Positions 39,724-47,033 of a stretch of 64,000 nt of DNA are shown one piece after another; within the stretch, counting starts at the first letter, position 1; each line of letters opens with the position of its first letter. Below the pieces are notes generated by a model. That model was not told the origin of the DNA, made no database searches, and saw only the letters and a list, made by a program, of their open reading frames with translations. The stretch lies in assembly GCA_902540265.1 (NCBI GenBank), contig CACBLW010000003.1:1-64000 (forward strand). Direction: 5' to 3'. Source of the DNA: an uncultured Alphaproteobacteria bacterium. GTDB lineage: Bacteria > Pseudomonadota > Alphaproteobacteria > HIMB59 > GCA-002718135. Made by a program: the position numbers and the translations under genes.

Positions 39724-39755
39724 AAAAAATGGGGCGTTCTGTTGCTCGGTGCCCC
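39724..39755 (-). terminator. ssrA terminator, overlapping att copy D
   Basis: On the minus strand GGGGC (39755-39751) pairs with GCCCC (39735-39731) around a 15-nt loop and is followed by six T (39729-39724). The 3' stem strand and part of the loop are the att core shared with copies A-C. The T run belongs to the cassette side of the junction (the A run in the right end of cassette 1). Confidence 0.65.
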
Positions 39756-39975
39756 TGACCGCGCTCACCTAGAATCTAGGCAGCAAGTGCTAATCTATTA
39801 TCGTTAGCGTTTATAAAATAGCCCGATAACGGTGGTACAATACCGGATAAAGTCTTTGTCTTTGAATTACCGTCAAACCTATTTCGTCCCCATATTGGTG
39901 GAGACGCCGGGTACCGCCCCCGGGTCCGAATAACTTATTGCACAAAGCATTTATTATCTTAGTTGCAAAGCAACA
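39731..39975 (-). ncRNA. ssrA: Transfer-messenger RNA, circularly permuted two-piece type
   Basis: Rescues stalled ribosomes by adding a degradation tag. On the minus strand the acceptor piece comes first and ends in CGTCTCC-ACCA (3' end at 39896). Only four bases (ATAT, 39895-39892) separate it from the coding piece, which starts GGGGACG (39891-39885). GGGGACG and CGTCTCC form the 7-bp acceptor stem, with a G3-U wobble, the alanine identity element. The tag frame runs from 39808 to 39776 and reads ANDNRLALAA-stop. The T-arm stem is CCGGG/CCCGG with loop GGCGGTA, not the usual TTCGA-type loop. This permuted layout is that of alphaproteobacteria. Confidence 0.92.
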
Positions 39976-39980
39976 TTTTC

Positions 39981-39986
39981 ATTATA
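39981..39986 (-). promoter_or_regulatory. Probable ssrA -10 element
   Basis: On the minus strand a perfect TATAAT lies at 39986-39981, about 7-10 bases before the GTTGC-TTT-GCAAC hairpin that seems to open the tmRNA precursor. No good -35 is visible. The rest of the 39976-40077 spacer before folA holds only AT-rich sequence. Confidence 0.55.
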
Positions 39987-40077
39987 CCTTAAACTAATAA
40001 TACTTGAAAGTTTTGTCTTGAAACCTAGCAATTAAAAAAAAAAATTGTTACTAATTAAAACATAAAATAAAAGAAAT

Positions 40078-40566
40078 ATGATCAAAGCAATAATGGCAGT
40101 GGATGAAAAAGGAGGGATAAGTAAGGGCCAAAGTATGCCCTGGCCCAAAAATTCAATTGACTTAAAATGGTTCAAAGAAAATACTCTAAATAATGTCGTT
40201 GTAATGGGAAGGAAGACTTGGGAAGATCCTTTTATGCCTACACCTCTTAAATCAAGGATAAATGTTCTTATTACAAGTAAAGATAAAGAAATAATAGAAG
40301 GGGCAGATTATTACTTTAGTGGAAACATAAATGATCAAATTCAAAATCTTCAATCAAAATATAAAGATATGGATATTTTTATAATTGGAGGTTCAGAAAT
40401 AATAAATTTAACTTTTAAATCCATAGAACAATTTTATCTCACTAGAATCTACGGTAATTACAATTGTGAAAAATTTATAGATATTACTTCTATAGAAAAT
40501 AATATGAAAATGATTAAAAAAATAAATGGAGACTCAACTTGCCATTTTGAGATTTGGAAAAGATGA
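40078..40566 (+). CDS. folA: Dihydrofolate reductase
   Basis: NADPH-dependent reduction of dihydrofolate to tetrahydrofolate, 162 residues. The start IKAIMAVDEKGGISKGQSMPWP matches the DHFR N-terminus (A-x-D..G.I...P-W). The NADPH-binding VVMGRKTWED motif follows at about 42-51, and FIIGGSEI near 100. The gene overlaps thyA (ATGA). The pair supplies and recycles folate for dTMP synthesis. The order folA-thyA is the reverse of the common thyA-folA. Confidence 0.93.
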   Translation: MIKAIMAVDEKGGISKGQSMPWPKNSIDLKWFKENTLNNVVVMGRKTWEDPFMPTPLKSRINVLITSKDKEIIEGADYYFSGNINDQIQNLQSKYKDMDIFIIGGSEIINLTFKSIEQFYLTRIYGNYNCEKFIDITSIENNMKMIKKINGDSTCHFEIWKR

Positions 40567-41393
40567 AACAATACCTAGATGCTTTGAGATATTGTTATGA
40601 TAATGGCTCTGATGTTGAAAGTAGAGCGGGTGGTGTTAGAAAGTCTTTTGGTTATCAAATGCATTATGATCTATCAAAAGGTTTTCCTGCAATAACGACT
40701 AAAAAACTTGCATGGAAATCTGTAGTATCAGAGTTATTGTGGTTTATCGAAGGTTCAGACGATGAGAGAAGACTTGCTGAAATTTTATACAATGATTCAA
40801 GAGAAAATTTAAAAGATAAAAAAACTATTTGGACCCAAAATGCTCAAGCAGATTACTGGAAATCACAAGCTCGGTTTGAAGGAGATGTTGGTAAAATATA
40901 TGGAGTTCAATGGAGAAATTTTAATGGAGAAGATCAAGTCTTAAATCTAATCAAAGGACTCAAAGAAGATCCAAATGGAAGGCGCCATATTATTTCAGCT
41001 TGGAATCCTCCAGAGATTAAAAATATGTCATTGCCAGCATGTCATGCATTTTCACAATTTTTTATTTCTAATAACAAATTAAGTTGCCAATTATATCAAA
41101 GATCATGTGATATGTTTTTAGGAGTCCCCTTTAACATAGCTAGTTATAGTCTTTTAACTCATATGTTGGCAAGAGAGTGTAAATTAGAAGTTGGAACATT
41201 TATTCATTCTTTAGGAGATTTTCACATTTATAAAGAACATTTTAAGCAAGTTAAAATCCAATTAGAAAGAGCGCCTAAAAAATTACCTGAGCTTCAATTC
41301 GAAACAAAAGATTTTTTTAAATACAACGTAAATGATTTTAAATTAATAAACTATCAGCATCATGAAAAAATTGATGCTCTGATGAATGTTTAA
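40563..41393 (+). CDS. thyA: Thymidylate synthase
   Basis: Methylates dUMP to dTMP with methylene-tetrahydrofolate, 276 residues from the ATG overlapping the folA stop. The catalytic cysteine is C160 in SLPACHAFSQFF. LYQRSCDMFLGVPFNIASY and HSLGDFHIYKEH are the dUMP-binding segments. An in-frame start three codons upstream exists, but MKQYLDALRYC is the normal N-terminus. It overlaps the convergent mrp gene by four bases. Presence of thyA means the folate-dependent ThyX route is not needed. Confidence 0.96.
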   Translation: MKQYLDALRYCYDNGSDVESRAGGVRKSFGYQMHYDLSKGFPAITTKKLAWKSVVSELLWFIEGSDDERRLAEILYNDSRENLKDKKTIWTQNAQADYWKSQARFEGDVGKIYGVQWRNFNGEDQVLNLIKGLKEDPNGRRHIISAWNPPEIKNMSLPACHAFSQFFISNNKLSCQLYQRSCDMFLGVPFNIASYSLLTHMLARECKLEVGTFIHSLGDFHIYKEHFKQVKIQLERAPKKLPELQFETKDFFKYNVNDFKLINYQHHEKIDALMNV

Positions 41394-42433
41394 TCAAGAG
41401 ATTTTTTTAAGTTTTTTGCAATTGATATAAATTTTTTTGAAATTTCACCATCTGGATCATCTATCAAAGTAGGTATTCCATTGTCCGATTGAATTCTTAA
41501 ATTTGTATCAATAGGAATTTCTCCTAAAAAAGGTATTTTAGATTTTTCAGCTTCTTTTTTCACGCCATCTTTTGAAAATATATAATGTTTTTGATTACAA
41601 TTATCACAAATGAAATAACTCATGTTTTCCACAATACCAAGAATATCAACATTAACTTTTTTAAACATATTTATTCCTTTTCTTGCATCAGTAAGAGCTA
41701 CATCTTGAGGTGTAGAAATTATAATTGATCCTGAAAGTTTTGAACTTTGAGCCAAAGTAAGCTGCGCATCTCCAGTGCCTGGTGGCAGATCTATTATAAG
41801 GTAATCTAGTTCACCCCATTCAACTCCATTAAACATTTGCTCTAATGCTTTCATGACCATTGGTCCTCTCCAAATTGTTGGGGCCTCAGAGTCAAGAATA
41901 AAGCCAATAGACATCAATTTTATTCCATAATTTTCTAAAGGTATAAGTTTATTATTTTCATTCATTATAGGTTTTTTTGAAATACCCATCATTCTAGGAA
42001 TACTAGGACCATAGATATCTGCATCAAGTAAGCCAATTTTAAGATCTAGTGAGTTTAATGCTGTGGCAAGATTTACCGAAAATGTTGATTTGCCAACTCC
42101 ACCCTTTCCGCTGGCAATTGCTAAAATATTTTTTGCATCAATTTTAAATCTTTTATTATCATTATTATTTGTTTTATTACTTTCCACATCGGAGTTTATA
42201 ATTACATTCACAGAAAGTATTCCAGAAATTTGCTCAACATTATTTTTCAGCAATCTTGCTATATTTAGATAAAGATCTTCTTTTTGACCTTTTACAAGTA
42301 AGGAAATGTTTACATTGCCATCTTTTACAACTGCTGAAATATTTTGATTTTTAGGATCAAAACTAAGACTTGTTTCAGGATCACTAAATTTCTTAGAAAA
42401 TGTATAAATTAAAGATAAAATTTCATCAGACAT
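41390..42433 (-). CDS. mrp: Mrp/ApbC-type iron-sulfur cluster carrier ATPase
   Basis: P-loop NTPase that carries and delivers Fe-S clusters, 347 residues. A MIP18-like N-terminal domain (to about residue 90) precedes the deviant Walker A GKGGVGKST (109-117). GLLDADIYGPSIPRMMG, DYLIIDLPPGTGDAQLTL and the cluster-binding CxxC in ICDNCNQKH are present. It is divergent from hflK; the 86-bp spacer includes an AT-rich 7-bp inverted repeat just before the hflK start (42504-42519). Confidence 0.93.
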   Translation of the reverse strand: MSDEILSLIYTFSKKFSDPETSLSFDPKNQNISAVVKDGNVNISLLVKGQKEDLYLNIARLLKNNVEQISGILSVNVIINSDVESNKTNNNDNKRFKIDAKNILAIASGKGGVGKSTFSVNLATALNSLDLKIGLLDADIYGPSIPRMMGISKKPIMNENNKLIPLENYGIKLMSIGFILDSEAPTIWRGPMVMKALEQMFNGVEWGELDYLIIDLPPGTGDAQLTLAQSSKLSGSIIISTPQDVALTDARKGINMFKKVNVDILGIVENMSYFICDNCNQKHYIFSKDGVKKEAEKSKIPFLGEIPIDTNLRIQSDNGIPTLIDDPDGEISKKFISIAKNLKKSLD

Positions 42434-42519
42434 ACTTGATTTTTCCAGATTTACTCAAATATTAGTTATTAAATAATATAATTAGTGTTAGTAGATAGAG
42501 CCAATATTATCAATAATAT

Positions 42520-43626
42520 ATGAACTGGAATAAAAATAACAACGAAAACAATCCTTGGGGATCAGGTGGAAATAACAATCCTTGGGGTTCAGGAGGGTCT
42601 GGAGACGGTCCAAACAGAAGAGATTTCGAAGATTCCATTAGAAAAGCAAAAGATAGATTTGGCAATTTTAAATTTGGTGGCAGACGTAACTTTTCAATAT
42701 TTATAATAGTAGCTGTTTTACTATGGTTAGCTACTGGTTTTTATAGAGTTGAGCCTGATGAGCAAGGTGTAGAGCTTTTATTTGGAAGATGGAATGGTCA
42801 AACAACAGAGCCTGGATTACATTACTTTTTTCCAACTCCAATCGGTCAAACTGTTACACCTAAAGTTGAAGTAATTAGAAAAATTAACGTTGGATTTAGA
42901 AGTGCAAGTGATCTTGGTTTTGGCTCAAATTCAAATGCAGAGCGAAAAGTAATTGAAGAAAGTTTAATGCTTACGGGTGATCAAAATATAGCAGATGTTG
43001 CATTTACAGTACTATACAAAATAAAAGATGCTGGAAATTTTCTATTCAAGCTTAGAAATCCAGAACTCACCGTTAAAGATATGTCTGAAAGTGTTGTGCG
43101 TGAAGTTGTTGGTCAAAGAGATCTTCAATTCTTACTTACAGAAGGTCGTCAAGAAGTTGAACAAGTTGTAAGAAATGAATTACAACTAGTTTTAGACTCT
43201 TATGAAAGTGGTGTTTTAATTCAATCAGTACAGCTTCAAAGTGTCGATCCGCCGGATCAAGTAATTGATGCTTTCGATGAAGTTCAAAGAGCAAGACAAG
43301 ATAAAGAAAGATTAGTTAACGAAGCAAACACTTATTTAAATAGAATTGTACCTAATGCTCGTGGTGAAGCAGCCAAACTCGTTGAAGCAGCTACAGCATA
43401 TAAAGAGCAGGTGGTTAAACAAGCAGAAGGTGTGGCACAAAACTTTATTGATGTTTATAATAGTTATAAAGATGCGAAAGAAGTAACTAAAAGAAGAATT
43501 TATTTAGAAACCTTAAGGGAAGTCTTAGAAGGTAAGAATAAAATAATTTTAGATGATACTGGAAATGGACAAGGCGTGGTTCCTTACCTTCCATTGAATG
43601 AACTTAAAAAGTCGGGAAATAATTAA
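42520..43626 (+). CDS. hflK: FtsH protease regulator HflK
   Basis: Membrane-anchored SPFH/prohibitin-domain protein which, with HflC, encloses and modulates FtsH, 368 residues. The N-terminus has a duplicated NPWGSGG repeat (about 11-27), typical of HflK. One membrane helix (about 58-75) is followed by the SPFH domain (RVEPDEQGVELLFGRW) and a long coiled coil (QRARQDKERLVNEANTYLNRIVPNARGEA). It leads the hflK-hflC-DUF2065-degP-miaA run. Confidence 0.95.
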   Translation: MNWNKNNNENNPWGSGGNNNPWGSGGSGDGPNRRDFEDSIRKAKDRFGNFKFGGRRNFSIFIIVAVLLWLATGFYRVEPDEQGVELLFGRWNGQTTEPGLHYFFPTPIGQTVTPKVEVIRKINVGFRSASDLGFGSNSNAERKVIEESLMLTGDQNIADVAFTVLYKIKDAGNFLFKLRNPELTVKDMSESVVREVVGQRDLQFLLTEGRQEVEQVVRNELQLVLDSYESGVLIQSVQLQSVDPPDQVIDAFDEVQRARQDKERLVNEANTYLNRIVPNARGEAAKLVEAATAYKEQVVKQAEGVAQNFIDVYNSYKDAKEVTKRRIYLETLREVLEGKNKIILDDTGNGQGVVPYLPLNELKKSGNN

Positions 43627-43627
43627 T

Positions 43628-44503
43628 ATGAGATTTAGCGCAAGAAATTTACTTATAGTTTTAGTTTTATTTATTCTATTCCTTACTTTCACTGGAGCTT
43701 TTTTTATTGTAAATGAAACTAAGCAAGCTTTAGTGCTTCAATTTGGTGATCCAAGAAAAGTTGTTACAAAACCTGGCCTTCAATTTAAAATTCCATTTAT
43801 TCAAGATGCTGTTTTTTTAGATTCTAGATTACTTAATCTCGATCCCCAACCTGAAGAAATGATACTTTCAGATCAAAAAAGAATTATTGTTGATTCATTT
43901 GCTAGATACAACATTGTTGATCCTCTAAAGTTTTATCAGACAGTTAGAAATGAAACTACTTTTTCAGATAGATTTGGAAGAATTATAAATGCGGCTGTTA
44001 GAGGTGTAATTGCACAATACTCATTAACATCACTACTGAGTGATGAACGTATTAATATTATGAATGAAATTGAAAAACAAATTAAGGTTAATGAGAATTC
44101 TTTTGGCGTTAAAATTGTAGATATTAGAATTGGAAGAACAGATTTGACCGAACAAGTATCTAATAACGTTTATCAAAGAATGCGTTCTGAACGTGAAAAA
44201 GAGGCAAATTTATTAAGAGCAGAAGGTGAAGAACTTTCTAAAGAAATTGTTGCATCAGCAGATAGACAACAAACTGTAATTCTAGCCGAAGCTGAAAGAA
44301 CTTCGTCAATATTAAGAGGTGAAGGAGATGCAGCTAAAAATAGAATATTAGGTGATGCTTATAGCCTTGATGAAGAATTTTTTGATTTCTTAAGAACAAT
44401 GCAAGCTTGTAAAGATACTTTTGGAGATACAGAAATGTCTATGGTAATTGCTCCTGGGGAAGTTTGTGAAAAATTTTTTGGTGAAATAGATATCCAAAAT
44501 TAA
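43628..44503 (+). CDS. hflC: FtsH protease regulator HflC
   Basis: SPFH partner of HflK, 291 residues from the ATG at 43628. The frame extends upstream into hflK, but MRFSARNLLIVLVLFILFL is a normal start with a membrane anchor. The SPFH domain (FIVNETKQALVLQFGDPRKVV) is followed by the coiled coil MRSEREKEANLLRAEGEELSKEIVASADRQ. It begins 1 bp after the hflK stop and overlaps the next gene by one base. Confidence 0.95.
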   Translation: MRFSARNLLIVLVLFILFLTFTGAFFIVNETKQALVLQFGDPRKVVTKPGLQFKIPFIQDAVFLDSRLLNLDPQPEEMILSDQKRIIVDSFARYNIVDPLKFYQTVRNETTFSDRFGRIINAAVRGVIAQYSLTSLLSDERINIMNEIEKQIKVNENSFGVKIVDIRIGRTDLTEQVSNNVYQRMRSEREKEANLLRAEGEELSKEIVASADRQQTVILAEAERTSSILRGEGDAAKNRILGDAYSLDEEFFDFLRTMQACKDTFGDTEMSMVIAPGEVCEKFFGEIDIQN

Positions 44504-44703
44504 TGTTTGAAATATTACTAATAAGCATAGGTCTAGTGCTGATCATTGAAGGTGTATTCTATTTTTTCTTAGCGAACAATTTAAAGAAATATCTAGAAAT
44601 GCTATCTCTTTTTAATCCACAAACTGTAAAAAATGTTAGTTTATTTTTTGCTCTTCTAGGACTATGCCTTATTTATTTCACGTTCAAATACTATGACAAT
44701 TAA
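44503..44703 (+). CDS. DUF2065 family small membrane protein
   Basis: 66-residue protein of the YjeT/DUF2065 type with two membrane helices (about 3-25 and 44-63). The pattern SIGLVLIIEGVFYFFLANNLKKYL and the later QTVKNVSLFFALLGLCLIYF fit the family, which is often found directly after hflC. Its function is unknown; the position suggests membrane-protein quality control. It starts at the hflC stop. Confidence 0.82.
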   Translation: MFEILLISIGLVLIIEGVFYFFLANNLKKYLEMLSLFNPQTVKNVSLFFALLGLCLIYFTFKYYDN

Positions 44704-44704
44704 T

Positions 44705-46066
44705 ATGAGAATTAAATTTTTATTCTTAATTTCTATTTTATTTTCAAAACCATTACTTGCTGTACCTGAGAGTTTTGCTGATTTAGTAGAACAATTATCT
44801 CCTGCAGTAGTCAGTATTGCATCAACTACTATTGTTGAAAATAATAACCAAAATCAAATACCACAATTTCCAGAGGGATCTCCTTTTGATGATTTTTTTA
44901 AAGAATATTTTGATCGTGATCAAAGACGATCACAACGACCAATGACAGGACTCGGTTCCGGTTTTATAATAAGTGAAGATGGTATAGTTGTTACAAATAA
45001 TCATGTAATTGAAGGAGCTGATGAAATAACCGTTATTCTAAATGATGAAACAGAGTTTACAGCTGAATTACTTGGAAGAGATCCCAAAGCAGACATAGCT
45101 GTATTGAAAATTGATCCAAAAAACAAAAAACTTACATATGTTGGTTGGGGAGACTCGGATAAGATGAGAGTTGGAGATTGGTCAATTGCAATTGGAAATC
45201 CTCTTGGTTTAGGAGGAACCGTGACAGCAGGAATTATATCTGCAATCTCAAGAGATTTAGGCAGTGGACCATATGTTAAATTTTTACAAACAGATGCATC
45301 TATTAACCGTGGTAATTCTGGTGGACCATTATTTAATTTAGATGGAGAAGTAATAGGAATTAATACGGCAATTGTTTCACAAACAGGTGGAAGTATTGGT
45401 TTAGGATTTGCAATACCTGCGAACAGTGCTAAAAAAATAGTACAACAATTAAAAGATTTTGGAAAAACTAAGAGAGGCTGGTTAGGTGTACAAATTCAAC
45501 CCGTTACAAAGGATTTTGCGGAAAGTCTTGGATTGCCTGATCAAAAAGGTGCATTCATATCCAATGTCAATCCTAATGGCCCCTCAAAAACTGCTGGATT
45601 AGAACCAGGCGATGTAATTTTAAAATTTAATAATATAGAAATTAAAAAGATGCCTGATCTACCAAGAGTTGTTGCAGAGTCAGATGTAGGTTCTACTGCA
45701 ATATTAGAAGTTTGGAGAAAAAATAAAAAAATTCGTATTGAGGTAATATTAGGAGAATTACCTGGAGAGGTAGTTACGGAAAGAAAAACAACTCCAAATA
45801 TTGAAAAAAATTTAAAAATCGAGTCTTTAGGAATTACTATTGAAGATCATGAAAGTGGAGTTAAAGTAATTTCAATTGACGACATTGATAGTAGTTTGCA
45901 AAATGGAGATATAATTACAGAAGTTAATAGAGAGGTTATTAACAACATGAATTCATTTAAAGAATTAGTAAATTCTTTAGAAAAAACAGGTAGATCCTCA
46001 TTATTACTAAAAATAATTAGAAATGATGAACAAAATTGGGTAACAATTAAATTTAAGAATAATTGA
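44705..46066 (+). CDS. degP: Periplasmic serine protease Do (DegP/HtrA)
   Basis: Periplasmic protease and chaperone for misfolded envelope proteins, 453 residues from MRIKFLF; an ATG four codons upstream (44693) inside the previous gene is also possible. A signal peptide ends near LLA|VPES. The triad is H100 (TNNHVIEG), D130 (KADIAVLKI) and S205 (NRGNSGGPLF). Two PDZ domains follow: RGWLGVQIQPVTKDFAESLGL with GAFISNVNPNGPS, and a shorter second one. Location after hflKC is common in alphaproteobacteria. Confidence 0.94.
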   Translation: MRIKFLFLISILFSKPLLAVPESFADLVEQLSPAVVSIASTTIVENNNQNQIPQFPEGSPFDDFFKEYFDRDQRRSQRPMTGLGSGFIISEDGIVVTNNHVIEGADEITVILNDETEFTAELLGRDPKADIAVLKIDPKNKKLTYVGWGDSDKMRVGDWSIAIGNPLGLGGTVTAGIISAISRDLGSGPYVKFLQTDASINRGNSGGPLFNLDGEVIGINTAIVSQTGGSIGLGFAIPANSAKKIVQQLKDFGKTKRGWLGVQIQPVTKDFAESLGLPDQKGAFISNVNPNGPSKTAGLEPGDVILKFNNIEIKKMPDLPRVVAESDVGSTAILEVWRKNKKIRIEVILGELPGEVVTERKTTPNIEKNLKIESLGITIEDHESGVKVISIDDIDSSLQNGDIITEVNREVINNMNSFKELVNSLEKTGRSSLLLKIIRNDEQNWVTIKFKNN

Positions 46067-46986
46067 AACCTCAAATCTATTTTGTATTAGGACCCACTGC
46101 ATCAGGAAAATCAAAATTTGCTTTAAGTCTAGCTAACAAACTAAATGGTGAGATTATAAATGCTGATAGTATGCAGATTTATCATGAATTAAGAATCTTA
46201 ACTGCTAGACCAACTATAAATGATCAAAAAAAAATCAATCACCATCTTTATGGTTTTGTAAAAGGTGATGTAAGATTTAATGTCCAAAAATGGTGCGAGG
46301 AAGCATCAAAAAAAATAAATTATTTGGTTGATCAAAATATAACACCTATTTTAGTTGGAGGTACAGGTCTTTACATAGAATCTTTAATTAATGGAATAGT
46401 TTCAATTCCATATATTCCAGAAAAAGTAAAAATAGAGTCAGATAAAATGATTTTAAAAATTGGTAAGGAAAATTTTTTTAACTTAGTTAAAGAGCTTGAC
46501 AGTGATGCAATGGTTAATATTGACCCGAACGATATTCAAAGAATAAGAAGAATATGGGAAGTAAATTTTTTCACTAAGAAAAAATTTAGTGACTGGAAAA
46601 AAAGTAAAAATAAAAATTTTATTAATTTAAAAAGTTACAAAATATTATTATTTCTTCCAGACAGAAAAGAAAACTATAGAAGAGTAGATAATAGAACACA
46701 TTTAATGATGGAAGATGGTGCGATAGAGGAAGTCAAAAATTTGCTTAAATTAAATTATAATAAAAGTTTACCAATAATGAAAGCTCACGGAGTTCCTGAA
46801 ATTCAATCTTATCTTAATAACGAAGTATCAATTGATGAATGTATTTCTAAAATACAGCAAGTAACAAGAAACTATGTAAAAAGACAACATACTTGGTGGA
46901 GATCTTCAAAACTTAATATTTTTAAAAAATTTAATCAATTTCCAGACGAAATTGAGTTAAAATCCATTAATTTAGAGCAAAATTGA
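46063..46986 (+). CDS. miaA: tRNA dimethylallyltransferase MiaA
   Basis: Adds a dimethylallyl group to A37 of tRNAs reading U-starting codons, 307 residues. The P-loop FVLGPTASGKSKFA is near the N-terminus. DSMQIYHELRILTARP, PILVGGTGLYIESLINGI and VTRNYVKRQHTWWR are family motifs. The start codon is TTG at 46063, overlapping the degP stop by four bases. It ends 47 bp before ilvB, a spacer with no clear terminator. Confidence 0.95.
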   Translation: MKPQIYFVLGPTASGKSKFALSLANKLNGEIINADSMQIYHELRILTARPTINDQKKINHHLYGFVKGDVRFNVQKWCEEASKKINYLVDQNITPILVGGTGLYIESLINGIVSIPYIPEKVKIESDKMILKIGKENFFNLVKELDSDAMVNIDPNDIQRIRRIWEVNFFTKKKFSDWKKSKNKNFINLKSYKILLFLPDRKENYRRVDNRTHLMMEDGAIEEVKNLLKLNYNKSLPIMKAHGVPEIQSYLNNEVSIDECISKIQQVTRNYVKRQHTWWRSSKLNIFKKFNQFPDEIELKSINLEQN

Positions 46987-47033
46987 ACTAATTTATTGAT
47001 TTTATTTTATCCACAGCCTATGAGCTAAAATCA

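Larger units (their letters stand above)
38931..39730 (-). mobile_element. Cassette 1 (800 bp), next to ssrA
   Basis: Unit between copy C and the ssrA terminator (copy D). Left arm: CTTCGTAG at 38993, 39004 and 39049. Right arm: CTTCGTAG at 39650, 39661 and 39673. It carries one HEAT-like gene (39063-39590) on the same strand as ssrA, whose stop codon is only 6 bp from the left arm. All six arm octamers are exact, so this may be the youngest insertion. Confidence 0.72.
37112..39742. mobile_element. tmRNA-associated array of three single-gene cassettes
   Basis: A stretch of about 2.6 kb lying immediately downstream of the ssrA gene (in its transcription direction) and divided by four copies of the ssrA 3'-end sequence at 37112, 37771, 38929 and 39730. 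Each interval holds one unrelated gene. The intervals are 659, 1158 and 800 bp. The inner and outer ends of the 800- and 1158-bp units are nearly identical, whereas their genes are not. This is what stacked site-specific insertions would leave. No integrase, transposase or other mobility gene is present, so any movement would be in trans. Mobility is inferred from structure. Confidence 0.75.

Noticed and set aside
37112-39742. Classical integron with attC sites
   Set aside because: No integron integrase, and the core GGGGCGTTCTGT does not show the paired RYYYAAC/GTTRRRY boxes or the imperfect palindrome of attC. Gene orientation is also mixed.
39574-39768. Minus-strand 64-codon frame across the ssrA junction
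   Set aside because: It spans the cassette arm, the terminator and part of the tmRNA, so it is a chance frame.
42504-42519. Inverted repeat ATATTAT-CA-ATAATAT before hflK as an operator
   Set aside because: It consists almost only of A and T in a very AT-rich spacer, so chance occurrence is likely; no supporting second copy was seen.
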